DNA of 64,000 nt from Streptomyces sp. NBC_00236 (GTDB lineage Bacteria > Actinomycetota > Actinomycetes > Streptomycetales > Streptomycetaceae): NCBI RefSeq assembly GCF_036195045.1, contig NZ_CP108100.1, positions 124,001 to 188,000 on the forward strand, read 5' to 3'. A program made the translations under genes and the position numbers. Shown here piece by piece: positions 40,219-48,449 of this stretch; positions within the stretch are counted from its first letter, which is position 1; the number at the start of each line of letters is the position of its first letter. The notes beneath the pieces are model-generated. The model searched no databases. It was not told where the DNA came from and saw nothing but the letters and a program-made list of their open reading frames with translations.

Positions 40219-41324
40219 GAGGCGCTCCGTCCGGCGATGCGGTTGATCCGGTCGATGGCTCGTTCGAAGCCGCTGGTCAGGTCGTCGAAGACGGCCTGCA
40301 CGCTGCGTTCGGTGTTCATCCGGCCGACGATCTGGCCGACGGGCGTGCCGAGCAGGGCGCCCGTCTCGTACTTCTGGATACGGGATACGGCCTCGGCGAC
40401 CAGGAGTCCCTGAAGCGGCATGGGCAGGGTGCCCGGACCCGACGGATCGTCCCAGGCGTCGGTCCATTCGGTACGGAGCTGGCGTGCGGGTTTGCCGGTG
40501 AGGGCGCGCGAGCGGACGGTGTCGCCGGAGCCCGCGGCCAGGAGCTTGGCCGTCAGGGCCCGGGAGTGCATGTCGGCCTCCTCGGTGGTCAGCCAGAGGG
40601 AGCCGAGCCAGACGCCCTGGGCGCCCAGGGCGAGTCCGGCGGCGATCTGTTCACCGCTGCCGATGCCTCCCGCGGCGAGGACCGGGAGCGGCCCCACGGC
40701 GTCGACCACGTCCGGGACGAGGACCATGGAGGCGATCTCGCCGGTGTGGCCGCCCGCCTCGTACCCCTGCGCGACGACGATGTCGATGCCCGCGTCCGCG
40801 TGGTGGCGTGCGTGCCGGGCGCTTCCGGCGAGGGCGGCGACGAGGACGTCCTGGTCGTGGGCGCGGGCGACGACGTCGGCGGGCGGTGAGCCCAGCGCGT
40901 TGGCGAGGAGCTTGATGGGGTAGTCGAACGCCACATCCAGCTGGTTGCGGGCGACTTCCTCCATCCAGCCCGTGATGCGCCAGCCCGACGCCTCGCCGTC
41001 GGCGAGTTCGGGGACGCCGTGTCTGGCGAGGGTCTCCTGGACGAACTGCCGGTGGCCGGGCGGGATCATCGCCTCCACATCGGCCTCGCTCACACCCTCC
41101 ACCTTCTTCGCCGGCATGACGACGTCGAGGCCGTAGGGCTTGCCGTCGGTGTGTTCCTGCATCCAGTCGAGGTCGCGTGCGAGGTCGTCGGGTGCGGTGT
41201 AGCGGACCGCGCCGAGTACGCCGAATCCACCGGCCCGGGTGATGGCCGCGGCCACCGCCGGGAAGGGCGTGAAGCCGAAGATGGCGTGCTCGATCCCCAG
41301 TTTTTGACTCAGCTCCGTCTCCAT
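40215..41324 (-). CDS. Nitronate monooxygenase (2-nitropropane dioxygenase family)
   Basis: A 369-residue FMN-binding TIM barrel. It has IFGFTPFPAVAAAITRAGGFGVLGA at the N-terminus, the NMO signature VAQGYEAGGHTGEIAS, and VLAAGGIGSGEQIAAGLALGAQGVWLGS for phosphate binding. The family oxidises nitronates or acts as a flavin-dependent enoyl reductase-like enzyme; within an acyl-CoA operon the true substrate may be a CoA ester. The frame stays open far upstream, but homology begins at ATG 41324. An operator shared with the crotonase locus lies in front. Confidence 0.9.
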   Translation of the reverse strand: METELSQKLGIEHAIFGFTPFPAVAAAITRAGGFGVLGAVRYTAPDDLARDLDWMQEHTDGKPYGLDVVMPAKKVEGVSEADVEAMIPPGHRQFVQETLARHGVPELADGEASGWRITGWMEEVARNQLDVAFDYPIKLLANALGSPPADVVARAHDQDVLVAALAGSARHARHHADAGIDIVVAQGYEAGGHTGEIASMVLVPDVVDAVGPLPVLAAGGIGSGEQIAAGLALGAQGVWLGSLWLTTEEADMHSRALTAKLLAAGSGDTVRSRALTGKPARQLRTEWTDAWDDPSGPGTLPMPLQGLLVAEAVSRIQKYETGALLGTPVGQIVGRMNTERSVQAVFDDLTSGFERAIDRINRIAGRSAS

Positions 41325-41364
41325 GGGCGGCAGGATGCCGCAGTCCGACGGACGAGGGAAGAGA

Positions 41365-41386
41365 TTTTCTGATGCAGTGTCAGATT
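41365..41386. promoter_or_regulatory. Operator TTTTCTGA-N7-TCAGATT (copy 2)
   Basis: It has the same half-sites, outer bases and 7-bp spacing as the site at 19978-19999. A third TTTCTGAT half-site follows at 41388-41395. It lies 41 bp upstream of the nitronate monooxygenase start, in its promoter region. Confidence 0.6.
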
Positions 41387-41471
41387 CTTTCTGATCCCGG
41401 GGCCTGCGGGACGGCGGGGGGTGACAGTACTCTCTGCTTCGGCAGGAAGTTTCAGACTCGGAAGAGATTTC

Positions 41472-41484
41472 GAAAGTTACTTTC
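41472..41484. promoter_or_regulatory. Inverted repeat GAAAGT-T-ACTTTC
   Basis: A perfect 13-bp palindrome 23 bp before the serine hydrolase start, with further GAAA/TTTC half-sites from 41448. GAAA-N-TTTC operators are typical of RpiR/MurR-type regulators that control cell-wall recycling genes; that link is inference. Confidence 0.55.
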
Positions 41485-41507
41485 ACGGCATGGGGAAGGG
41501 GTTCCGG

Positions 41508-43358
41508 ATGACCGAGGACACGGCGGGCGGGGGCATCGGCCGGCGGAGGCTGGGCGGTGGGATGCTGGCCCTGGGCGGCGCACTCGCCCTGGCGCCGATC
41601 CCGTTCGCGAAGGCGGCGTCTGCCACGGAGTCGGGGGCGGGGTCGTCGGACATGAGTACAGGGACTGCGGCGCGGACGCCTTCGGGGCAGGGCGGACCGA
41701 CCCTGCGGCGCGGGTCCGCCGCCCGTGCGGGACTGCTTCAGGAGCCGCTCGACCAACTGGTCACCGAGGCGCAGAAATATCTCGCCGACTCCCCCAAGCA
41801 CCCGTGGTACGCGGGCGCCGTCCTGCTCGCGGGACGGGGCGGGACCGTGGCGCTGCACCGGCCGATCGGCAAGGCGGTGCGCTATGCGGCGTACGACGAG
41901 AAGACCGACACCGGTGTGGAGTTCCCGGCCGACCAGCAGATCGACATGGCCGAGGACACCGTCTTCGACCTGGCGTCGGTGTCGAAGCTGTTCACGTCGA
42001 TCCTGGCCGTGCAGCAGATCGAACGCGGCAGGCTGGAGCTGGAGGCACCCGTCGCCTCCTACCTTCCCGACTTCGCCGGGGGCGGCAAGCAGGACATCAC
42101 CATCCGTCAGCTGCTCACGCACACCTCGGGATTCCGCGCCTGGATCCCGCTCTACAAGGCGCCCACCCGTGAGGGAAAGCTGGAGCTGATCTGGAACGAG
42201 GTACCGGCGAACCCGCCCGGCACCGCGTATCTCTACTCCGACCTCAACCTGATCTCGCTCCAGCTGGTACTGGAGAAGATCACCGGACAGACCGAGGACG
42301 TACTGCTCCGCGAGCAGATCACCGCTCCGCTGGGGATGCACCGCACTCGCTACAACCCGCCGGCCTCCTGGAAGCCGAAGGTCGCCGCGACCGAGGACGC
42401 CCGGCTCCCCTGGTCCGGACTGGAGCGCGGCCTGGTCTGGGGCGAGGTGCACGACGAGAACGCGTACAGCCTGGACGGCGTCGCGGGCCACGCCGGGGTC
42501 TTCTCCTGCGCCTGGGACCTGGCGGTCCTCGCCCGCACCCTGCTCAACGGCGGGGTCTACGGCCGCGCGAGGATCCTCTCCGCGGCATCGGTCGACCTGC
42601 TGTTCACGGACTTCAACACCGCGTTCCCCGGTGACGCGCACGGCCTCGGCTTCGAGCTCTACCAGCACTGGTACATGGGGGCGATGGCCACCCCGCGCAC
42701 GGCGGGCCACACCGGCTTCACGGGCACCAGCCTGGTGCTCGACCCGACCACGGACTCGTTCCTGATCGTGCTGGGCAACTCGGTCCATCCGGTGCGCAGC
42801 TGGCGCTCCGGCAGCGCACCGCGTGTCGCCGCCGCCAACCAGATGGCCCGCGCGGTCGCGGTCCGGCCCGCCCGGGGCCGTACGGCATGGTTCTCCGGCC
42901 TGGCAAGCGCCTCGTCGGCCACCCTGGCGCTCCCGCCGCTCGCCCTGAAGTCGTCGCGGGCCCGGCTGAGCTGCGCGTTGTGGTGGGACACCGAGCCCGC
43001 TTCCGACTTCCTCTTCCTGGAGGCCTCCACGGACGACGGGACCACCTGGCAGCCGGTCCCGTTCACCACCGGTCCGGCCTCGCCGAACGGGCAGCAACAG
43101 CCCGAACCGCATCCGACGGGCTCGGTGTCCGGCTGGTCGGGCCGGGTCTGGCACCGGCTGGACGCGGACCTCGCCCAGTGGGGCGGCGGGGCGTTGCGGC
43201 TGCGCTGGCGGTACGCCACGGATCAGCTCTACGTCGGCCGTGGGGTGTACGTGGACGCCATCAGGGTCGAGGACGGCGGACGTACGGTCTTCGACGAGGG
43301 CCGGCCGTCCGACGCCCGGCGCATCGAGGCGAACGGCTGGGCTGCTTCCGCGAACTGA
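41508..43358 (+). CDS. Exported serine hydrolase, class C beta-lactamase/DD-peptidase fold
   Basis: A 616-residue protein with a Tat-like export signal (IGRRRLGGGMLALGG, cleavage near the AKA at about residue 37). Catalytic motifs are Ser157-x-x-Lys160 (ASVSKLF), YSDLN and HTGFTG. A C-terminal domain of about 150 residues is beta-rich (LEASTDDGTTWQPVPF) and probably binds carbohydrate. Related proteins occur with GH3 N-acetylglucosaminidases in peptidoglycan recycling operons; none is here. ATG 41508 has GGGGAAGGGG six bases upstream. Confidence 0.85.
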   Translation: MTEDTAGGGIGRRRLGGGMLALGGALALAPIPFAKAASATESGAGSSDMSTGTAARTPSGQGGPTLRRGSAARAGLLQEPLDQLVTEAQKYLADSPKHPWYAGAVLLAGRGGTVALHRPIGKAVRYAAYDEKTDTGVEFPADQQIDMAEDTVFDLASVSKLFTSILAVQQIERGRLELEAPVASYLPDFAGGGKQDITIRQLLTHTSGFRAWIPLYKAPTREGKLELIWNEVPANPPGTAYLYSDLNLISLQLVLEKITGQTEDVLLREQITAPLGMHRTRYNPPASWKPKVAATEDARLPWSGLERGLVWGEVHDENAYSLDGVAGHAGVFSCAWDLAVLARTLLNGGVYGRARILSAASVDLLFTDFNTAFPGDAHGLGFELYQHWYMGAMATPRTAGHTGFTGTSLVLDPTTDSFLIVLGNSVHPVRSWRSGSAPRVAAANQMARAVAVRPARGRTAWFSGLASASSATLALPPLALKSSRARLSCALWWDTEPASDFLFLEASTDDGTTWQPVPFTTGPASPNGQQQPEPHPTGSVSGWSGRVWHRLDADLAQWGGGALRLRWRYATDQLYVGRGVYVDAIRVEDGGRTVFDEGRPSDARRIEANGWAASAN

Positions 43359-43472
43359 CCGGTACCCGAGGAGGGCCGGGGCGGCCGGGCCATCGCGGCC
43401 GGCCGGCCCGGCCACCGCACCGCCCGGACGAGCACCCGAACCGCCGGCCCCGATTCCCCGGCCCCGCTCCGG

Positions 43473-44330
43473 TCATCCCGGCAGATCGGCGGAGAGGAAG
43501 GGGGCAAGCAGCGCGAGCAAGTCGTCAGGGCGGTCGAGGGGAATGATGTGGCCGCAGTCCTGGAGCCGGTGTCCGACCAGGTCGTCGGCGAGCGGACGGA
43601 GCTGGCGTTCGAGCGCGGTGCCGACGGGGTGCGAGCCGACGGCCATCGTGGGCATGGTCAGCCGGGCCGTCGCCACGGCGTCCTGGAGCTGCCGCGCGCT
43701 GGTGGGCAGGGCCCGGTAATAGGAGAACGCACAGCGCAGGGCCTCGCTCCCGGTGTACGCGTGGAGGAAGGCCGCACGGACGTCGTCGGGTACACCCCGT
43801 CCGAGCGTGCCCGAGTCGAGGAACCAGTCGATGTACGCGGCCTCGTTGCCCGCCAGCACGGTCTCGGCGAGACCGGGGACCCCATGGAAGCCGAACCACC
43901 ACGGGGCACCGCCCGCGAAAGCGTTCTCCGCCCCGGGCAGACGGCCGAGCAGCGCCTCCATCACGACCAGGCGCCGGACGAGGCCGGGCCGGCGCAGCGC
44001 GAGCAGGGCGGCGGGGGCGGTGCCCGCATCGATGCCGACCACTGCCGCCGAGGTCTCACCGAGTGCGTCGAGCAGTCCTTCGGCGTCGGCGGCAAGGGTG
44101 CCCGCGTCGTAGCCGTCGACGGCACGTTCGCTGGCACCGAAGCCTCGCAGGTCGGGGGCGATGACCCGGTACTGCCCGGACAGCCGGTCCATGATGCCGC
44201 TCCAGAGCCGCCAGGTGTGGGGGAAGCCGTGCAGCAGGAGAACCGCAGGTCCGTCCCCGGCGATGGCGACGTTGAGTTCGACGCCGTTCGTTGCGATGCG
44301 GCGCAGGTGGTGAGCGGTGGTGACGGGCAT
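43473..44330 (-). CDS. Alpha/beta-hydrolase with aspartate nucleophile (epoxide-hydrolase-like)
   Basis: A 285-residue hydrolase: LLLHGFPHTW (oxyanion HGFP at 34-37), APDLRGFGASE, nucleophile elbow VVGIDAGTA with Asp101, and DCGHIIPLDRP for the catalytic histidine. An aspartate in the elbow points to epoxide hydrolase or haloalkane dehalogenase chemistry and not to an esterase. It is divergent from an HxlR regulator and shares its operator region, so it is probably the regulated target. Confidence 0.87.
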   Translation of the reverse strand: MPVTTAHHLRRIATNGVELNVAIAGDGPAVLLLHGFPHTWRLWSGIMDRLSGQYRVIAPDLRGFGASERAVDGYDAGTLAADAEGLLDALGETSAAVVGIDAGTAPAALLALRRPGLVRRLVVMEALLGRLPGAENAFAGGAPWWFGFHGVPGLAETVLAGNEAAYIDWFLDSGTLGRGVPDDVRAAFLHAYTGSEALRCAFSYYRALPTSARQLQDAVATARLTMPTMAVGSHPVGTALERQLRPLADDLVGHRLQDCGHIIPLDRPDDLLALLAPFLSADLPG

Positions 44331-44346
44331 GACGGATCCTTGCGGT

Positions 44347-44381
44347 GGTTACCATTGGTGACCTCAGAACCATAGGTAACC
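44347..44381. promoter_or_regulatory. HxlR-type operator between hydrolase and regulator
   Basis: 13-bp arms GGTTACCATTGGT (44347-44359) and ACCATAGGTAACC (44369-44381) are inverted with 11 of 13 matches and a 9-bp spacer. It lies in the 100-bp divergent gap, as expected for an autoregulated HxlR repressor. Confidence 0.7.
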
Positions 44382-44430
44382 GTCTGGTCGTTGCCCAGAC
44401 GGCACTTTCAGGGAAGGTGGTGAGCCACAG

Positions 44431-44850
44431 GTGACCACCTCGAAGCCCCGGGCCACCGGGCGTGGGGTACACGGCGATCTGTTCGACCCCCAGTGCCCGA
44501 CGCGGCAGTTGCTGGACCGTCTGGGGACGAAATGGACGTCCATGGCGGTCAAGACGCTCGCCGATGCCGCACCGGACGAGGTGCGCTTCGCGGAGCTGAG
44601 GCGCCGGATGCCCGGTGTCTCGCAGAAGATGCTGTCCGTGACGTTGCGGAGCCTGACCCGCGACGGGCTGGTGTCGCGCCGGGTCGAACCGACCGTGCCG
44701 CCACGGGTCTTCTACCGGCTCACCGGGCTCGGGCTGTCCCTGGAGGCCGTGCTCGCAGGGCTGCGAACCTGGGCGGAGGAGCACATGGCCGAGATCGACC
44801 GCGCCAACCACGCCGTGGACCGGGAGGCCGAGGAGACCGAGGTGCCTTAG
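44431..44850 (+). CDS. HxlR-family transcriptional regulator
   Basis: A 139-residue winged-helix protein: DPQCPTRQLLDRLGTKWTSM, RFAELRRRMPGVSQKMLSVTLRSLTRDGLVSR split between recognition helix and wing, and YRLTGLGLSLEAVL. The cysteine in the DPQCPTR stretch is the residue that senses electrophiles or oxidants in many family members. It is divergent from the epoxide-hydrolase-like gene, which fits a sensor of reactive compounds. The GTG start at 44431 is 100 bp from the hydrolase start. Confidence 0.9.
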   Translation: MTTSKPRATGRGVHGDLFDPQCPTRQLLDRLGTKWTSMAVKTLADAAPDEVRFAELRRRMPGVSQKMLSVTLRSLTRDGLVSRRVEPTVPPRVFYRLTGLGLSLEAVLAGLRTWAEEHMAEIDRANHAVDREAEETEVP

Positions 44851-44864
44851 CCAGGGCCCGACTC

Positions 44865-44911
44865 GCCCGCTGCCGAGCACCCGCGCCAGGGGCTCGCTCG
44901 CGGCAGCGGGC
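44865..44911 (+). terminator. Hairpin after the HxlR gene
   Basis: An 11-bp stem (44865-44875 with 44901-44911) spans a 25-nt loop, 15 bp after the stop codon. Between it and the Zur box at 45141 I see no gene. Confidence 0.55.
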
Positions 44912-45140
44912 AGAGGCACGGCCTCGACAGGCACGTCCTGCGGCGCCGTTGCCGCATGGCGCGGCGGCCGACGCGAAGCCGGCCACCCGGATACGCGCGG
45001 TGCACCAGGAATCGGACGGCACCTCGGAGCCGAAGATCACCGCCGAACTCCACGAGACGAGCGGAGAGGCGCTCAACGACAAACTCATCGGCGGCACCCC
45101 TGCGACCCGCCGCCTCCAAACGGCACACCTGAGCCCTTTC

Positions 45141-45155
45141 TGAAAATGATTATCA
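45141..45155 (+). promoter_or_regulatory. Zur box in front of the Opp/Nik-type importer operon
   Basis: TGAAAATGATTATCA matches 14 of 15 bases of the Streptomyces Zur motif TGAAAATGATTTTCA. It lies 59 bp upstream of the binding-protein start, and TACGGT at 45162-45167 could be the -10 element. Iron control by DmdR is less likely, because its sites look like TTAGGTTAGGCTAACC. Confidence 0.8.
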
Positions 45156-45213
45156 TCATGCTACGGTCGTCGCACGCTCAACCTTTGACCTGCCTTTTAC
45201 TCGGAGTGACCCC

Positions 45214-46701
45214 GTGCGCGTCCTGTCCCGCCCCCTGCTCTTCCCCGCGGTTCTCGCCGCCGCTGTCCTGCTCACCGGCTGCTTCGCGTCCACGGAAACC
45301 ACCGGCACCGGCTCGGGCGAGCGCCTCAGTGTCGCGATGATGCAGCCGCCCCGCTCGGGCTTGTCTCCGCTCTCCGACGACGCGTTCAAGCTGTCCCGTT
45401 GGTCCACGGCGGAAACACTCGTGAGACTGAACGCGGACGGCGACGCCGAGCCCGCTCTTGCCACCGGGTGGAAGCGGTCCGGTCGGAACTGGGCCTTCAC
45501 CCTCCGCAAGGACGTCACCTTCCACGACGGCACCGAGCTGACCGCCGAGGCCGTTGTCCGTTCCCTCACCAAGGCCACTGGCGCCTCCCCCAAGCCCCGC
45601 ATTCTCGACGGCGTCGAGCTGACCGTGAAGGAAGGGGACCCCGGCACCGTCATCGTCACGACCGCCGAGGAGGACCCGTTGGTCCCCCAGCGGCTCAGCT
45701 CCCCGCAGTTGTCGATCCTCGCGGCGAAGGCGTACGGAGGGAAGACGGTGAATCCGGTCGGTGCCGGCACCGGTCCCTTCGAGCTGATCAAGGTCAACGG
45801 CACCTCTTCCGCCGCCCTCGACCGCTACGACGACTACTGGGGCGGCACGGCCAAGGCTTCCGGCATCGACGTGACGTTCGTGCCCGACGGCACCGCCCGC
45901 GCCGCCGCCCTGCGCAGCGGCGAGGCCGACATCGTCGAGGCGGTCCCGGTCTCACAGGCCGCACTGCTGGACAAGGACCTGATCACCGAGGTCCCGATGC
46001 CGCGCACGAACACGCTGTACCTCAACACGGGGAAGGGCGCATTCAAGGACCCGGCGCTGCGGGCGGCGGCCCGCGAGGCGATCGACGCCGAATCGATCGT
46101 GAAGGGCGTGTACGAGGGGCGAGCCGACGTGGCCGAGGGGCTGCTCGGGCCCGCGCTGCCGTGGGCGGCCGACCTGCGCGAGCCGGCGCGCCGTGCGAAG
46201 TCGGGTGATCCGGCGGGCAAGAGCATCACCATCGGTACGTTCACCGACCGGGCGGAACTGCCCGAGGTGGCCGCCGCCCTGCAACAGCAGCTGCAGAAGG
46301 CGGGGTTCCGGGTGAAGCTGGAGGTCCGCGAGTACGCCAATATCGAGTCCGACGCTCTGGCGGGCGCGTTCGACGCGTTCATCCTCTCCCGGGCCACCGT
46401 CCTCGATTCCGGCGACCCGGCCGCGTACCTGTACAGCGACTTCGCCTCCGACGGTTCGTTCAACATCCCCCAGCTCGCCGATCCGGTCGTCGACAAAGCC
46501 CTGAGCAAGGCGGGCGCGACGCCGACAGGTGACGCCCGCCGCCGAGCCGTCGTCGATGCCGAGGCCGCCGTACTCGCCACCGACGCGGCCGTGCCGATGC
46601 TCCACGAGCGCGTGATCCAGGGCGACGCCGCCGACGTGGTCGGCGCGGCCCACGACCCGCGCGAGCGGGAGCTGGTCACGCTCGACACCCACGTCAAGTG
46701 A
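45214..46701 (+). CDS. Solute-binding lipoprotein, peptide/nickel (family 5) type
   Basis: A 495-residue lipoprotein with lipobox LLTGC (Cys23). SBP family 5 features are ETLVRLNADGDAEPALATGW, the WAFTLRKDVTFHDGTELTAEAVV segment, GTGPFELIKVN and NTLYLNTGKGAFKDPALR. Such proteins bind peptides, nickel complexes or metallophores. With a Zur box in front, the likely cargo is zinc or a zinc-chelator complex, as for Cnt importers; this is inference. GTG 45214 follows CGGAG. First of four overlapping importer genes. Confidence 0.9.
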   Translation: MRVLSRPLLFPAVLAAAVLLTGCFASTETTGTGSGERLSVAMMQPPRSGLSPLSDDAFKLSRWSTAETLVRLNADGDAEPALATGWKRSGRNWAFTLRKDVTFHDGTELTAEAVVRSLTKATGASPKPRILDGVELTVKEGDPGTVIVTTAEEDPLVPQRLSSPQLSILAAKAYGGKTVNPVGAGTGPFELIKVNGTSSAALDRYDDYWGGTAKASGIDVTFVPDGTARAAALRSGEADIVEAVPVSQAALLDKDLITEVPMPRTNTLYLNTGKGAFKDPALRAAAREAIDAESIVKGVYEGRADVAEGLLGPALPWAADLREPARRAKSGDPAGKSITIGTFTDRAELPEVAAALQQQLQKAGFRVKLEVREYANIESDALAGAFDAFILSRATVLDSGDPAAYLYSDFASDGSFNIPQLADPVVDKALSKAGATPTGDARRRAVVDAEAAVLATDAAVPMLHERVIQGDAADVVGAAHDPRERELVTLDTHVK

Positions 46702-48449
46702 GGTCGGCCACGGCGGGGGTGACCCGCGCTGTCTGCCTCGTCGCCGCACTGGCCGCCGTCGGTCTGCTGCCCTGGCTCTCCGGCCGGGACCCCGCCCTGA
46801 CGGTACTGCGCGCCCGGTCCGCCGAACAGGAGCCGACCGAGGAGGCCCTGTCCGCGATCCGCCGCGACCTCGGTCTGGACGCAGGACCGCTCTCCTTGCT
46901 CGGTGACTGGGCCGGCGGGCTGCTGCGCGGCGAATTCGGGACCTCCTGGGTGTCGGGGACGGACATCCTGCCGTCCGTCATCTCCGGCCTCCAGGTATCG
47001 CTGGGCCTGATGACCGCCGCGCTGGCGGTGGCGATGATGCTGGCTGTGGCCCTGGTGGCACCCGTTCTCGTGCGGGGCCGGGGGTCAGCCGGGGCGTTCG
47101 CCGCCATGGCCGCCGCCGTGCCGGAGTTCCTCCTGGCCACCGTGGCACTGCTGGTGTGCGGAGTATGGCTGGGGTGGCTGCCCACGTCCGGCTGGCAGGG
47201 GCCCGAGTACCTGGTGCTGCCCGCACTCGCGCTCGGTGTCCCCGCGGGCGGACTGCTCGGCCGGCTCGTCGCGGACGCGCTGCCCGCCGTACTGGACGAA
47301 CGATGGGTGGAGCTGTGGCAGGGAGCGGGAGTGAGCCGCAGCCGTGTCTCGGCGGCGGCCCTGCGTCGTGTACTGCCACCGCTGATACCGCAGTTCGGGA
47401 TGGTCGCCGTCGGGCTGACGGGTGGGGCGGTCGCGGTGGAAACCGTCTTCGCGGTACCCGGCATCGGACGTACCGCGCTGGGTGCGGCCAAGTCCCAGGA
47501 CCTGCCGCTGCTCCAGGGCGCCGTCCTCGCCCTGCTCGCCCTGGGCCTGGTCACCGGCGCGCTCGCCGCCCTCGTGCGACGCCGGCTGCTGGGTCCCGCC
47601 CTGCGTGATGCAGGGCTCTCGCTGCCACCGGCCCGCCCGGTCCGGGCGCACCCGGCGATCCCGGCTCTCCTCGGGATCCTGCTGCTGACCGCGATCGGCT
47701 GGGGCCTGCTCCGCGACCCGTACGCGGTGGACACCACGGCTCGGCTGGCCCCGCCCTCGTGGGCGAACCCGCTGGGCACCGATGGGCTCGGCCGCGACGT
47801 GCTGGCCCGGCTCGGCCACGGAGCCGCCTCAACAGTCGGCACGGCGGCGGCCGTGTGCCTGCTGAGCCTGATGGTCGCACTGGTCCTCGGCTTCCTCCCT
47901 GGCATCGCGACGGGCGCGGCCGACATCGCCAACGCGCTGCCACCGGTGATTGTCGGCATTCTGGTCGCCGCGGCGGCCGGTCCCGGCACCGGCGGAGCGG
48001 CCCTCGCGGTCGCGCTGATCTCCTGGCCGCCCCTGGCGGCGCATGCGGCGGCGCTGGTCCAGGAGGTACGGGCGTCTGCGTTCCTGACCGCCCAGCGCGC
48101 CATAGGCGCACCGCCGTTGTGGATTCTCACCCGGCACGTCCTGCCGTCCGTCGCCGCCCCGGTCACCCGCCACGCCCTGCTGCGGCTGCCCGGCATCGCG
48201 CTCGCGCTGGCCTCCCTGGGGTTCCTCGGTCTCGGCGCCCAGCCACCCGCCCCCGAGTGGGGTCTGCTCCTCGACGAGTCCCGCGCCTACGTGGAACGCG
48301 CCCCCTGGGCGGCCCTCGCCCCGGCCACCGCGCTGGCCCTCCTGGCAGGACTGGCCGTGTCGGGTGCGGCGTACGCGCAGGGCCGGGGAGACCGGCGCAC
48401 GACCAGGCGCTCGGTACGGAAACGGAAGGAGACCGCCCATGCGGTCTGA
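46698..48449 (+). CDS. Fused double permease of the Opp/Nik-type importer
   Basis: A 583-residue protein that joins the two permeases normally encoded separately (DppB- and DppC-like). The first half (about 1-300) has RRDLGLDAGPLSLLGDW, GEFGTSWVSG and the coupling loop WQGAGVSRSRVSAAALRRVLPP. The second half has the DppC mark NPLGTDGLGRDVLARL and the loop AIGAPPLWILTRHVLPSV. About ten to twelve membrane helices are expected. The GTG start overlaps the preceding stop by four bases (GTGA). The fused arrangement is unusual. Confidence 0.9.
   Translation: MRSATAGVTRAVCLVAALAAVGLLPWLSGRDPALTVLRARSAEQEPTEEALSAIRRDLGLDAGPLSLLGDWAGGLLRGEFGTSWVSGTDILPSVISGLQVSLGLMTAALAVAMMLAVALVAPVLVRGRGSAGAFAAMAAAVPEFLLATVALLVCGVWLGWLPTSGWQGPEYLVLPALALGVPAGGLLGRLVADALPAVLDERWVELWQGAGVSRSRVSAAALRRVLPPLIPQFGMVAVGLTGGAVAVETVFAVPGIGRTALGAAKSQDLPLLQGAVLALLALGLVTGALAALVRRRLLGPALRDAGLSLPPARPVRAHPAIPALLGILLLTAIGWGLLRDPYAVDTTARLAPPSWANPLGTDGLGRDVLARLGHGAASTVGTAAAVCLLSLMVALVLGFLPGIATGAADIANALPPVIVGILVAAAAGPGTGGAALAVALISWPPLAAHAAALVQEVRASAFLTAQRAIGAPPLWILTRHVLPSVAAPVTRHALLRLPGIALALASLGFLGLGAQPPAPEWGLLLDESRAYVERAPWAALAPATALALLAGLAVSGAAYAQGRGDRRTTRRSVRKRKETAHAV

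Noticed and set aside
40215..43415. A 1066-codon open frame on the minus strand
   Set aside because: Only the last 369 codons match nitronate monooxygenase. The rest is the shadow of the serine hydrolase gene, as expected in high-GC DNA.
44912..45140. Possible coding tail reading GTSEPKITAELHETSGEALNDK
   Set aside because: It is open only because an upstream shadow frame runs on. No start, no ribosome site and no family match.
45141..45160. Reading the TGAAAATGATTATCATCA site as an iron (Fur/DmdR) box
   Set aside because: Streptomyces iron boxes have a TTAGGTTAGGCTAACC pattern. The fit to the Zur motif and the zinc-free ribosomal genes nearby make zinc control more likely.
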